Origin: Spirogloea muscicola
Taxonomy: Eukaryota > Streptophyta > Zygnematophyceae > Spirogloeales > Spirogloeaceae
Assembly: GCA_009602725.1 (NCBI GenBank)
Contig: WELB01000113.1
Coordinates: 27,669 to 43,360, forward strand
Length of the DNA stretch: 15,692 bases
Direction: 5' to 3'
Shown here: one piece after another, positions 1 to 7,672 of the stretch
How positions within the stretch are numbered: the stretch's first letter is position 1
Layout: every line of letters starts with the position of its first letter
The notes under the pieces: generated by a model
What the model saw: the letters and a program-made list of their open reading frames with translations, nothing else
Database searches by the model: none
Told to the model about the DNA's origin: nothing
Made by a program: the position numbers and the translations under genes

Positions 1-122
<122 letters not shown>

Positions 123-394
123 CCTCCCTCCTCCCCCCTCCCTCCCGCTCCATAATTGCCAGCAGGACGCATCCCAAGTGTCCGGTGCCTGCACCTCTCG
201 TCCGACCGGCACAGCCAGCGCTTTCATACCTCCGCCTCCCCCTCAGCTCCGTCACAAGCCTCCTTGCTCGCGCACCCACCGCGTCGGCAGGAGCTCGACG
301 CGCGCCCGCGACCTCCCGCGTAGCGCCCTCCCCTGCCTTTTTATTCGCCGGCGACCGGCGCCTGGCTCCCGCTGCCACAGCTGTGCTGGCCCTC

Positions 395-1168
395 ATGACG
401 AGCGTCCTGCCCTGCAAGCGACCGCGGGACAGCTGGGACGGCGAGGGCCTTGAGCCCCGGGAGCTCAAGAAGCACCCGCTGCCGGAGGCGGAGGAGGCGG
501 CGGCTCCCTTGGACATCGCCCCTGCAGGCCCCCACATTGCTGTCGCGGCTGCTGATGATGAAGCTGACGGGCTTCGTCCGAGCACGCCGTCCGAAGGCGA
601 GACGCCCTTGGCGTCGCTCGCCGGCAAGTCTGGCCGCGACTATATGGCGTGGGTGACGGACTACCTCGACTCGGACGAGGAGGCGGACGTCGAGGCGGTG
701 ACCCGCGCGCAGGCTGACCTCCTGATCTGCCTGTCACCGGATCCGACTGCCGACGACGATGCCCTCTTCAGCGGCCTCGAAGCCTCGGCCTCTTGTGGCG
801 GCGCTGCTGACGACGAGGAGGACGGAGACGCGGCCACATCCAGTCTCCTGTCCTGGGCAGACTCCATCTTCTCCTCCGACAGCCGCGCCCCCGCTGATAC
901 TGCCGAATTCCTCGACATAGCCTTGTCTGCGGCCGACAACGACGACGACGATGGCCTGGACTTCTTGACTGAGGGCGTACCGTTCTTGGACGTTTCCGAC
1001 GCCGTGGTGGACAACGCTGTCGCATCTGTCACTCCCAGAGCAGCTCAGGATGGCAGTACGCCCGACTTCGGTTTTCTGCTCATGGCATCGGATGACGAGC
1101 TGGGCATCCCCGCTAACCCCGTGCCCCTTCACGCCCCCTCTGCTGAGGCTACTTCGAAGCACCCGTAG
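395..1168 (+). CDS. Acidic low-complexity protein, unknown function
   Basis: A 257-residue open frame with strong GC3 codon bias and no visible intron. The frame stays open upstream to 185, but the first ATG is at 395, so the start is put there; the upstream part is Ala/Pro/Arg-rich and probably 5' UTR. The protein opens with a basic KRPR patch (residues 8-11, possible nuclear signal). It is otherwise rich in Asp, Glu, Ala and Ser, with long acidic runs. A probable helix lies at residues 82-100 (begins DYMAWVTDYLDSDEE), and a hydrophobic-acidic segment DFGFLLMASDDELGIP sits at 224-239 near the C-terminus. This composition suits a disordered nuclear regulator or activation domain, but that is inference; I recognise no domain. 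The gene stands alone, with the next coding signal over 1.2 kb away. A TGTAA at 1507 fits a chlorophyte 3' end. Confidence 0.7.
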   Translation: MTSVLPCKRPRDSWDGEGLEPRELKKHPLPEAEEAAAPLDIAPAGPHIAVAAADDEADGLRPSTPSEGETPLASLAGKSGRDYMAWVTDYLDSDEEADVEAVTRAQADLLICLSPDPTADDDALFSGLEASASCGGAADDEEDGDAATSSLLSWADSIFSSDSRAPADTAEFLDIALSAADNDDDDGLDFLTEGVPFLDVSDAVVDNAVASVTPRAAQDGSTPDFGFLLMASDDELGIPANPVPLHAPSAEATSKHP

Positions 1169-1506
1169 GCTGCCTGATCTATCCCTTCCCTTCCAACCCG
1201 GCCCTTGTCCCTGCGTACCTGTTCTCATGTAGTGAGCTTCTTGCCCTTCCCTTGAGATGGGTCATTTTTGGCTCGCCCGCGGTGATGGCGATGCTTGCCC
1301 CTCTTGGCTAGCTCGGCACAGGCAGACGGCCGAGCTGGCCCTCTCTGTTGATAGGTGTACCATCCCGTATGTGTACTATTGGAGGGTAGGCCCTCACATT
1401 GAACACAATCCTGTGCACATGTGCTCCGACAGCCTGCCAGATGTCCGGCAGCCATGGTGGCCTGTGCCTGGATGTAGATTGACGGAGCAGTCTGAGAAAG
1501 GCCACT

Positions 1507-1511
1507 TGTAA
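1507..1511 (+). terminator. TGTAA polyadenylation signal candidate
   Basis: TGTAA, the usual polyadenylation signal of green algae, occurs about 340 bases after the stop codon at 1168. That 3' UTR length is ordinary for chlorophytes. A five-base motif is weak evidence alone; it gains weight only from its place downstream of the acidic-protein frame. Confidence 0.4.
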
Positions 1512-1759
1512 GCATTTGTACAGGCACTGAAAGAAACTGGCAACTTTTACTTAGTCAAGAATCTACTTCGGAGAAGATTTGATTGAAAGTAAATTATGCT
1601 GGCAGGACTTGTGCATTCCGCTCCTTCACTACAGGAGTTTTGCGTTGAAAGTTCTGCATGTGACCAGTCTCAATAGCCTCATTCCTGCTGCCTCCTTCAC
1701 TGCTATTGACCTCGTCCAAGGGTCTCTCGAAAGGCTTCTGTGACTTCTCGTACAGATTG

Positions 1760-2010
1760 TTTTGTGCCAGTCTATCTAAGCCTTAGCTGGGGCTCCTGGC
1801 CAGGGCAGATGTCTGGCATCGATACTCTGACCAAACTGGTATGGGCAGAGTGCCCTTCGTGCTTACTTGGTGATCGTTTCTTGCAGGGCTTCTGTCGATC
1901 ATCGTGCAAATTTTTCTGTGCCAGTCTATCTGGGCCTTAGCTGGGGCTCCTTGCCAGGCCAGATTTTTGGCGACGATGCTTCATCCTAAATGGTATGGCA
2001 AAAGTGCCCT
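1760..2010. repeat. Diverged tandem duplication, 154-bp period
   Basis: Two adjacent, diverged copies of a segment of about 100 bp start near 1760 and 1914. Both contain TGTGCCAGTCTATCT, then CTTAGCTGGGGCTCC, GCCAGG, GGTATGG and AGTGCCCT in the same order with small changes. The offset at the shared TGTGCCAG is 154 bases. Neither copy has a sustained open frame, so this looks like an old non-coding tandem duplication. Confidence 0.75.
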
Positions 2011-2475
2011 AAAGGGAAACCCTCAAACACTGATACTTTGGGTCCCCTAAGGGTCGGCGTTCTAAGCCTGCTCAGCAGAATGTGGTGTTAGGAGTGGTGA
2101 AGCTGTGCTGAGGGCATTATGCATCACATAGGCTTGAAGGTTAGGGTGGCAAAGCTGCGCACGTCGTGCAACTTCCGACAGACCTAGGCAGCTAGTGGTG
2201 CGACGACAGCCCGCGCTCGCTGAAGCCGCGCTTAATTGGGGAGGGGTGGGTGTGTTCAACGGCTACGGCCGGGAGCCCATTGGCCCAGAGAAGGCAGTGA
2301 GATCAAAGGAAGGGGATATTTTCCCCCCACAAACGGCGACTTGCTGGGGTGCTAGAACCAGCCCACGAACGGCGGGCCCGGTTGCACGGGAACGGCGGGG
2401 GGACGCGCTCTTCCCCTAGCGGCTAGTCGCTTGCTCCAAGCGGCCGCTAGTGAGAGGGTTTGAATTCTCAACCAG
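2011..2475. other. No gene seen; GC-rich intergenic stretch
   Basis: I see no reading frame with protein character. The stretch has a GC-rich part (2340-2450) with repeated ACGGCG words and a NotI-type GCGGCCGC at about 2440. It ends in a possible splice acceptor, CAG at 2473-2475, that would open the fragment described next. Confidence 0.4.
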
Positions 2476-2568
2476 CTCGCCCGCCACGCCATCGGCCGCC
2501 GCTTCCGTGGGGAGCCGGTGGACTTTCCTGCAGCCGGGTCGCTAGCGCAAGTGTACCGTGTGCGCTTG
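2476..2568 (+). pseudogene. Exon-like fragment resembling ABC1/UbiB kinase
   Basis: After a possible acceptor CAG (2473-2475) the frame encodes LARHAIGRRF..., with the stretch AAGSLAQVYRVRL at 2530-2568. ABC1/ADCK/UbiB atypical kinases, found in mitochondria and plastids and linked to quinone metabolism, carry an Ala-rich nucleotide loop of form (A/S)A(G/A)S(I/L)AQV(H/Y)RARL preceded by a helix ending in G-x-P/R, so the match is to the most diagnostic part of the family. The spacing between helix and loop is shorter than usual. The lysine-bearing strand (xVAVKVQHP) that should follow is absent: after RVRLA the sequence becomes VSLQRSVGR. A TGA lies in frame just upstream. It could be one small exon of a split gene, but with nothing else of the kinase nearby a gene relic is more likely. 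Confidence 0.4.
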
Positions 2569-2767
2569 GCCGTCTCGCTGCAGAGGTCTGTGGGTCGCGC
2601 GCTGCACCTGCGTGCCGGCAGAAATCTGCCTCGTGCTGCCTCTAGCTCTGGCCAGGGGACCGCTTCCAGGAGCCCAGCTTCTCCGACCCGAGGCTGCTTA
2701 GCAGGGGTTACTGAGTGCTTCGTAACTGCTTTGTTTTTTTTTGTGCTTGTTTTGCTTAGCGCTTACC

Positions 2768-3092
2768 CTGGCCCCCTTCTCGTACTTTGTTCATTCTTTT
2801 CTGGGCTGGATTTTCCAGCCCCTATCCTCAATGGGCAAGCCCCTCCAATTCTTTTTTAGGGGAGAAGGAGGCGCGCGGAGCGCGCTTTCTCTTGACGAGG
2901 GGAGAGGTTCTCCCCATGAAGAAGTGAGCCCTTCGAAAGGGGGCTCTTCCCCTATTCTCAATGGGCGAGCACTTTCTTCCCAATAGCTCTTTTGGTGGCT
3001 TGCCGTTGGGAGCCAGCCCCGTCATCCACAACGTACGCCGCGGGGAGGCGCGCGGAGCGCGCTTTCTCTTGGAGAGGGGAGAGGTTCTCCCC
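2768..3092. repeat. Array of palindromic hairpin modules
   Basis: At least six perfect or near-perfect hairpins are packed here. They are: GGGCTGGA/TCCAGCCC (2803-2821, 3-base loop); GCGCGC-GGA-GCGCGC (2871-2885 and again 3048-3062); GGGGAGA-GGT-TCTCCCC (2899-2915 and 3076-3092); and GAGCCC/GGGCTC around TTCGAAAG (2926-2946). Blocks such as TCTCAATGGGCGAGC recur between them. The modules are reused in different orders, like the mobile palindromic repeats of green-algal plastid and mitochondrial genomes. Reading frames across this region are compositional and not taken as genes. Confidence 0.75.
2994..3034. repeat. 41-bp exact repeat, copy 1
   Basis: A 41-base block (starts GGTGGCTTGCCGTTGGGAGC, ends CACAACGT) is identical to 3378-3418. 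It includes a TGGCT/AGCCA inverted repeat and belongs to the hairpin-module family. Confidence 0.85.
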
Positions 3093-3324
3093 ATGAACCT
3101 GCGCGCTTTAAGTCAGGCCTCCCGGCCTTCGTGGCAGCGCTCTCGCTCCCCAAGCTGGCTTGTCGGATTTGTTTGTGCTCCCCCGTGGGTACTTATGTCA
3201 CCTTAGGCACCTTCGTTTCGTTTTCCGTATTATGTAGCCCTGATTAGTTTGCCCTAGACTCTGCCTGAACAATGTATCGGCGTGAATTGGCCTCCATCTC
3301 ATTTCAAGCGCCCCGCACACCTTC

Positions 3325-3418
3325 TCCTCATGAACAAGTGAGCCCTTCCAAAGGGGGCTCTTCCCAATGGCTCTCTCGGTGGCTTGCCGTTGGGAGCCAG
3401 CCCCGTCATCCACAACGT
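3325..3418. repeat. Second hairpin-module cluster
   Basis: This repeats the 2910-3034 block in shortened form: TCATGAACAAGTGAGCCC, AAGGGGGCTCTTCCC, then the exact 41-bp block at 3378-3418. The segment between (TATTCTCAATGGGCGAGC in the first cluster) is missing here, so the two clusters differ by module loss or gain. Confidence 0.8.
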
Positions 3419-4004
3419 CGCGAGCATCGCCGGGCAGGCATTGCCATGTCCATTCTTTCGGGCTGGCCATTCACATGCTACTGTTTCCAAGTTCTGACTG
3501 CCGACCAAGGGTAAGTGGGCAGGCATCCTTGGTGGCGTCTTCCCTTGGTGGTCTCTATGCTTTCCGACTCCCCAGGACCTTGATAGTACATCTTGGCCGG
3601 TCTTCCACAGCCGTCGCCCCCTTTTTGGGTTTCCTCCTTATCACAGCAATTGCCCCATCTGGGTAAATGTCGGGGTCCCTGCTTGAGAGTCTCTGCTTGA
3701 AGGGCTTCGTCCCCTTGTAGGAGCTGGCAGACGACGCATGTAGATGCTTGGCGATCGTGTGCGCTGGTGCTCTTATAGCACTTGGTACTGTGTATCAGTA
3801 GAGTCGTCCAAGTATGCCGAAGCCCCCAGCCCCAGCAGCGTCAGGCTCCTGCGATCCCATCTGCTTGCAGCAAGCTCAGGCCCATGCGCTGTCGCAGACT
3901 ACCTCGTCGGTGCTGCAGAATCTGCCTAGTTGTCCAAGTGAAGCGAAGCTCCCGCCCCCCAGCAGCCCCGTCAGGCTTGTCGTGCTACATCACGTCAGCG
4001 GCTA
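3419..4004. other. No gene seen
   Basis: Reading frames in this stretch are short and of mixed composition with no domain I recognise. A GGGCTGGCCATTCACATG block near 3459 resembles GGGCTGGCCAATCACAG near 7127 and probably belongs to the hairpin-module family. Confidence 0.4.
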
Positions 4005-4200
4005 ATTCACGTAAAGCTGACTTCAAAGGCAGACCTGGCTTAAGACGTGGGTTTCTCAGGCTGAGTCACACCTCTTCTGTGTGAGTCGAGTCGGAGAGGG
4101 AGGGGATCTCTTCCAGATCAAGGTCGAGGCCACAGCTCAACCATATAAACTTAACGCTCACGGCAAAACGACTACAAAAGGGCCAACACCCACGCCCCAA
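4005..4200 (+). repeat. Dispersed element, copy 1 (pair with 13499)
   Basis: Shares an ordered series of blocks with 13499-13690: TTCACGT..A.CTGAC, GACCTGGCTT.A.ACGTGG, GTCACACC(T)nGTGTGAG.CGAGTCG, CCAGATCAAGGTCGAGGC, GCTCAAC, AAGGGCCAA. The copies are clearly diverged. The middle contains a small hairpin, TCACAC/GTGTGA (about 4065-4083). In both copies one frame reads SRSRSR followed by Leu-Asn, but neither has a start codon, so an expressed protein is not claimed. Confidence 0.65.
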
Positions 4201-4407
4201 GGACCCATCATCTGAAGACCGTTCAAGATGCCGGGTGGTGACCGGTGCCGGGATCGTGCTGGCCTACACTCAAACCTCGGAGGCCGCCTGCGATAGCTGT
4301 GGACCATGGGCAAAGTGCAAGTATGTCAGCACCCACTGATGATAGCCTCAACAATGATAGTAGTAATCAGCCTCACTGCCACCTGCAGGGTGGAAGAGAG
4401 GCGCTTA

Positions 4408-4981
4408 CAAAGTGTTCGTTGAGGGTACTTTTCTGACTTCGTTCTCGGACTCTGGTTCTTTGCAACGTGCGTGGGGCTTGTCTCACAACCTCTATACTTT
4501 GTACGAGTTAACACATTCATCCTTCAAAGTTCCTGATTTTGCGCCATGTCATCTGTTACTTACTTTCGCCCATGTACTCTGCTTTCCAGACTTGGTTCGG
4601 TCTGTTCTGACTGCCACGTGAAACCTGACTTCTTTGTATGCAATCTGACCTAGGGACGTTGTACGGCAATCGACGTCCTGTAAAATGACAGCCCACTGCC
4701 TTGGCCCACTGACATGTGTATACATACAAAGGCAAGCAGCACATTAGGGGAGTGGGACCTCATTGCAGTGTCATTCGAGCGGCTGGTTAGTAGCTCAACT
4801 GCGGCAGCTGCAAGCGGTGAGGGAAGGTCAATGGGAATCACCGCAGCGCTAGTTGTGGTTGCCAATGCCTGGTGCGTGGTTGCCAACGCCAGGCGGGTGG
4901 TGGCCGTCGCCAGGCGGGTGGTGGCCGTCGCCAGGCGGGTGGTGGCCGTCGCCAGGCGGGTGATGGCCGTCCCCTTCTGGA
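4408..4981 (+). repeat. 574-bp exact direct repeat, copy 1
   Basis: Every base I compared between 4408 and 4981 equals the base 1779 further on (6187-6760), with no substitution or indel noticed. The copy starts at CAAAGTGTTCGTTGAGG, carries a 21-bp minisatellite at its right end, and stops next to the single N at 4982. Frames inside it are not protein-like apart from the minisatellite's Val/Ala/Arg heptads. No inverted termini or target-site duplication is visible. See the finding on a possible assembly cause. Confidence 0.95.
4855..4980 (+). repeat. 21-bp minisatellite, six units
   Basis: Six contiguous 21-base units with consensus GTGGTGGCCGTCGCCAGGCG plus one G. The outer units are diverged and the middle three identical. 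Units are head to tail without spacers, so this is not a CRISPR array. In one plus-strand frame each unit reads as the heptad VVAVARR. Confidence 0.9.
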
Positions 4982-5228
4982 NTCGAGTGCAGACTAAACA
5001 ATGCTACATAATACGGAGACCTAATCTAAAGGAATGGACAAGGTCTGATGGAGCCGGAGTGCCTAAAGCACTCGCCCAAAAGCGCGGGTCAGAGCGTCAG
5101 AGCGGGTGTAGGATGGACCACTCAGTAGCTACGAGCTGAGAGAGCCACTCCTCGTTCACATCCACTGCTGTCACTCTGGAAGCAGCGCCGTTCCTGCTGA
5201 TCCACCGTCGCGCGAAGACGCCCATGCC

Positions 5229-5363
5229 ATGGCGGCAACAGCGGCGGCGGCAAAGCGGCGACTAAGGCGGCGCGACTGGGGAGCGAGAGCGTCCCTCGGG
5301 CCCGTGACCTACGCTGCCGGCAGCTGGGGTCCCGTGGCCCCACATCGACGGCGGCCCATGTGA
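5229..5363 (+). CDS. Possible first exon or small ORF, Arg/Ala-rich
   Basis: ATG at 5229 in the favourable context GCCATGG opens a 44-residue frame. It begins MAATAAAAKRRLRRRDWG and ends at TGA 5361-5363. The same place contains CAT|GTGAGTC (GTGAGT from 5360), a strong donor-like sequence, so the frame could instead be a first exon ending at about 5359. The Ala-rich start followed by Arg is compatible with an organelle transit peptide, but equally with chance in GC-rich DNA. No downstream exon could be identified. It sits just after the first 574-bp repeat and the N. Confidence 0.2.
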   Translation: MAATAAAAKRRLRRRDWGARASLGPVTYAAGSWGPVAPHRRRPM

Positions 5364-6186
5364 GTCGCATGAATTCACACCAGCTAAGCGACCCCGCTCT
5401 CATCCATGCACTTGCTGACTAGAGGCTATCGAGCGCCCACTTGCTGACGCCTTGGAGACTAGTATCCCGCTCTGCGCCATCCGGCCCTTTCAGACCTTGT
5501 CCACTCCTTTGGGCTGGAAGCGAAGACGCTTCCAGGACAGGGCATTGGCTGTGAGAGGCTAGCGCGGAGAGAAGAAGACCGCTGCAGCGAGGACTGGCAG
5601 GTGCAAGCGATACATCTGGGGGAGAGAGCCTGCCGCATTGAGATCGGCCTGCTCCAATTGGTGTTGCCTGGACACCGCGCGGCGCGCTAGCTGGTGCAGG
5701 AGCTCGAGCCATCGAGCGCGGAACGCCCGGTGGACGTCGATGGCTAGGGGGAGAACTCGTCCTCCCGAGAATGATCAGCACACTTCGCCTCCTTGCCTCG
5801 AGCGGCACTGGCCACTGCATGCCCTACCTTGGAGGCAGATACTGTGGGAGGTGGAGGGCCGGGGCCGAGCAATCCTCTCGGCCCAGTCTCTCGCTTGGAC
5901 TGATTTCAGACCTTGTGCTGCTGCTGCCGCTGCCGCCGCTGCTGCGTCAGTAGCTGTCGTGCGCGCGTATCGGACCGTGCCAAGAGGATGCGGGCGGGGC
6001 CACCTGCGGACGAGTCGTGAGATAGCCTACTCCAAGAAGCTCCAGAACCAATTGCGTGAGACCAGCTCACTTTTGGTATGCCACGAAGATCGTGACCTTG
6101 GGTCACATGAGTGCAGTTGTTGAAAATTGTCCCGCTGCTCAGAGGCCGTTGCATACGACTGCTTCAGCAACACTACTTTGCGAGAT
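5364..6186. other. No supported gene between the two 574-bp repeats
   Basis: Long frames exist on both strands here, but they are compositional (Arg/Ala/Pro/Ser), overlap each other, and lack any motif or convincing splice structure. Confidence 0.4.
5922..5948. repeat. CTG/CCG triplet run
   Basis: A short impure trinucleotide tract of CTG and CCG units that reads as Leu/Pro or poly-Ala depending on frame. It makes the surrounding long frames (5638-6123) look more protein-like than they are. Confidence 0.6.
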
Positions 6187-6760
6187 CAAAGTGTTCGTTG
6201 AGGGTACTTTTCTGACTTCGTTCTCGGACTCTGGTTCTTTGCAACGTGCGTGGGGCTTGTCTCACAACCTCTATACTTTGTACGAGTTAACACATTCATC
6301 CTTCAAAGTTCCTGATTTTGCGCCATGTCATCTGTTACTTACTTTCGCCCATGTACTCTGCTTTCCAGACTTGGTTCGGTCTGTTCTGACTGCCACGTGA
6401 AACCTGACTTCTTTGTATGCAATCTGACCTAGGGACGTTGTACGGCAATCGACGTCCTGTAAAATGACAGCCCACTGCCTTGGCCCACTGACATGTGTAT
6501 ACATACAAAGGCAAGCAGCACATTAGGGGAGTGGGACCTCATTGCAGTGTCATTCGAGCGGCTGGTTAGTAGCTCAACTGCGGCAGCTGCAAGCGGTGAG
6601 GGAAGGTCAATGGGAATCACCGCAGCGCTAGTTGTGGTTGCCAATGCCTGGTGCGTGGTTGCCAACGCCAGGCGGGTGGTGGCCGTCGCCAGGCGGGTGG
6701 TGGCCGTCGCCAGGCGGGTGGTGGCCGTCGCCAGGCGGGTGATGGCCGTCCCCTTCTGGA
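6187..6760 (+). repeat. 574-bp exact direct repeat, copy 2
   Basis: Identical to 4408-4981 as far as could be compared by eye, including the number of minisatellite units. The left flank (TTTGCGAGAT) and right flank (CGGAGGGACG) differ from those of copy 1. The absence of divergence stands out in a window whose other repeats are all diverged. Confidence 0.95.
6634..6759 (+). repeat. 21-bp minisatellite, six units (copy 2)
   Basis: Same six units as at 4855-4980, offset by 1779 bases, with the same unit variants in the same order. Equal unit numbers in a fast-changing repeat argue that the two copies separated very recently or are one sequence represented twice. Confidence 0.9.
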
Positions 6761-6823
6761 CGGAGGGACGCTCATCTAAAGCTTACCTCGACCACCCACG
6801 AGTACTGTGGAGGTAGGCACTAC

Positions 6824-6941
6824 GGAAGCAGCGGCGAAATGGTTGCAGAACGGAGCGTTGAAGCCCACCAACCGTGGCCAGATAGGCCATTCGGTCCGTG
6901 GATGGTCCAAGATGACTAGCTAGTGTAGCCAACGGCCGAGC
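6824..6941 (+). repeat. Dispersed element, copy 1 (inverted partner at 9557)
   Basis: Matches the reverse complement of 9557-9686 over about 120 bases, including GGCGAAATGGT, CGTGGCCAGAT, GATGGTCCAAGATGAC and AGCCAACGGCCGA. One frame keeps a peptide in both copies: GQIGHSVRGWSKMTS-stop here and GQMSHWVRRWSKMTS-stop in the partner. This suggests the end of a once-coding segment. The upstream frames no longer agree (an indel of about 9 bases and a frame change). Confidence 0.7.
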
Positions 6942-7285
6942 GGTGGTTTATCAGGCCTATCTGCCTGGTGGTCGCGCTTTGGCTGCAGCCTCTGACTATA
7001 GACCGGGGACCCGCTACCCAGAGACTAATTTCTCTGATCTCAGCAGAGCATCAGTGGCCACTTGAGTCGCTCGCTGTGGGCTTCAGCGCTCTCCTGGCCA
7101 CTTGAAAATAGTTCATTCTTCCTTGTGGGCTGGCCAATCACAGACATCGGCCTTTACTGGAAGAGTCTTTCTTCTACAGCCATTGCCTTACATTGAAAGA
7201 GCTGTTTCTCTTTTCTCTGTCAGGCAGCGCTGAGATCTCGCTGTGACCGGTTCAAGCCGGGGCGAGCGGCCTCTGCCTCTCCCAT
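6942..7285. other. No gene seen
   Basis: No sustained frame with protein character. Contains two copies of TGGCCACTTGA (about 7057 and 7096), and a GGGCTGGCCAATCACAG block near 7127 like that near 3459. Confidence 0.35.
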
Positions 7286-7380
7286 GGCCCCCTTCTCGTA
7301 CTTTGTTCATTCTTTATTGGGCTAGCTTTTCCAGCCCCTATTTCTCAATGGGCGAGCGCTTTCTGCCAAGCAATTTGCTT
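7286..7380 (+). repeat. Third hairpin-module cluster
   Basis: Begins TGGCCCCCTTCTCGTACTTT and continues through TTGTTCATTCTTT, GGGCT..CTTTTCCAGCCC and TCTCAATGGGCGAGCGCTTTCT. The first half equals 2769-2830 and the second half equals about 2952-2980, joined without the 120 bases between. The central stem has lost two pairs here compared with 2803-2821. Confidence 0.8.
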
Positions 7381-7672
7381 AACTTACATCCTTTCCCAAT
7401 CGAGGGGCTCTTTCACAGATGGAGTCTAAAACTAGCAGGACCGTTCTGTAAAGGCAACGACCTTCTGTTAACAATAAGCTATATTGATTCTCCAGGTCGT
7501 TTGAAAACAAAATCCTTCAGGTGTTGTCTCAATGTCGTGGCATTGTAATCGCATTGTTAAGAAATCATGTGCTGGACATTGCTCGTTGTCATGTAAGCAT
7601 TATTGACACTACAACTATTTATGGGTTTCTGAGTATCTGAGTACCTGTACTGCGGATCTGTCATTGTTCTGA

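Noticed and set aside
185-394. N-terminal extension of the acidic protein to 185
   Set aside because: No ATG in that part of the frame and a change to Ala/Pro/Arg-rich translation typical of GC-rich 5' UTR.
2430-2450. NotI-type GCGGCCGC sites (also near 8911) as signs of cloning vector
   Set aside because: The flanking DNA is unlike vector polylinkers and the sites are expected by chance in GC-rich DNA.
2518-2859. 113-codon frame ending in a hydrophobic tail (possible membrane protein)
   Set aside because: The hydrophobic part is the translation of the T-rich and hairpin-module sequence; only the first part resembles a known motif.
4020-4110. tRNA-derived SINE with A and B boxes in the 4005/13499 element
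   Set aside because: TGGCTTAAGACG and GATCAAGGTC only approach the A- and B-box consensus, the second copy fits worse, and no tRNA fold or poly(A) tail is seen.
4855-4980. Possible CRISPR array
   Set aside because: Units are contiguous 21-bp tandem copies without spacers; it is a minisatellite.
4714-5139. 141-codon plus-strand frame across the minisatellite
   Set aside because: It runs from repeat DNA through the N into unrelated sequence; protein character comes only from the minisatellite heptads.
5638-6123. 161-codon plus-strand frame
   Set aside because: TTG start, triplet-run poly-Ala, overlapping frames on the other strand, no motif or splice context.
7235-7270. B-box-like GGTTCAAGCC suggesting a tRNA gene
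   Set aside because: The T-arm does not pair correctly (CCGG around a six-base loop), no D-arm or acceptor stem fits upstream, and no anticodon arm could be drawn.
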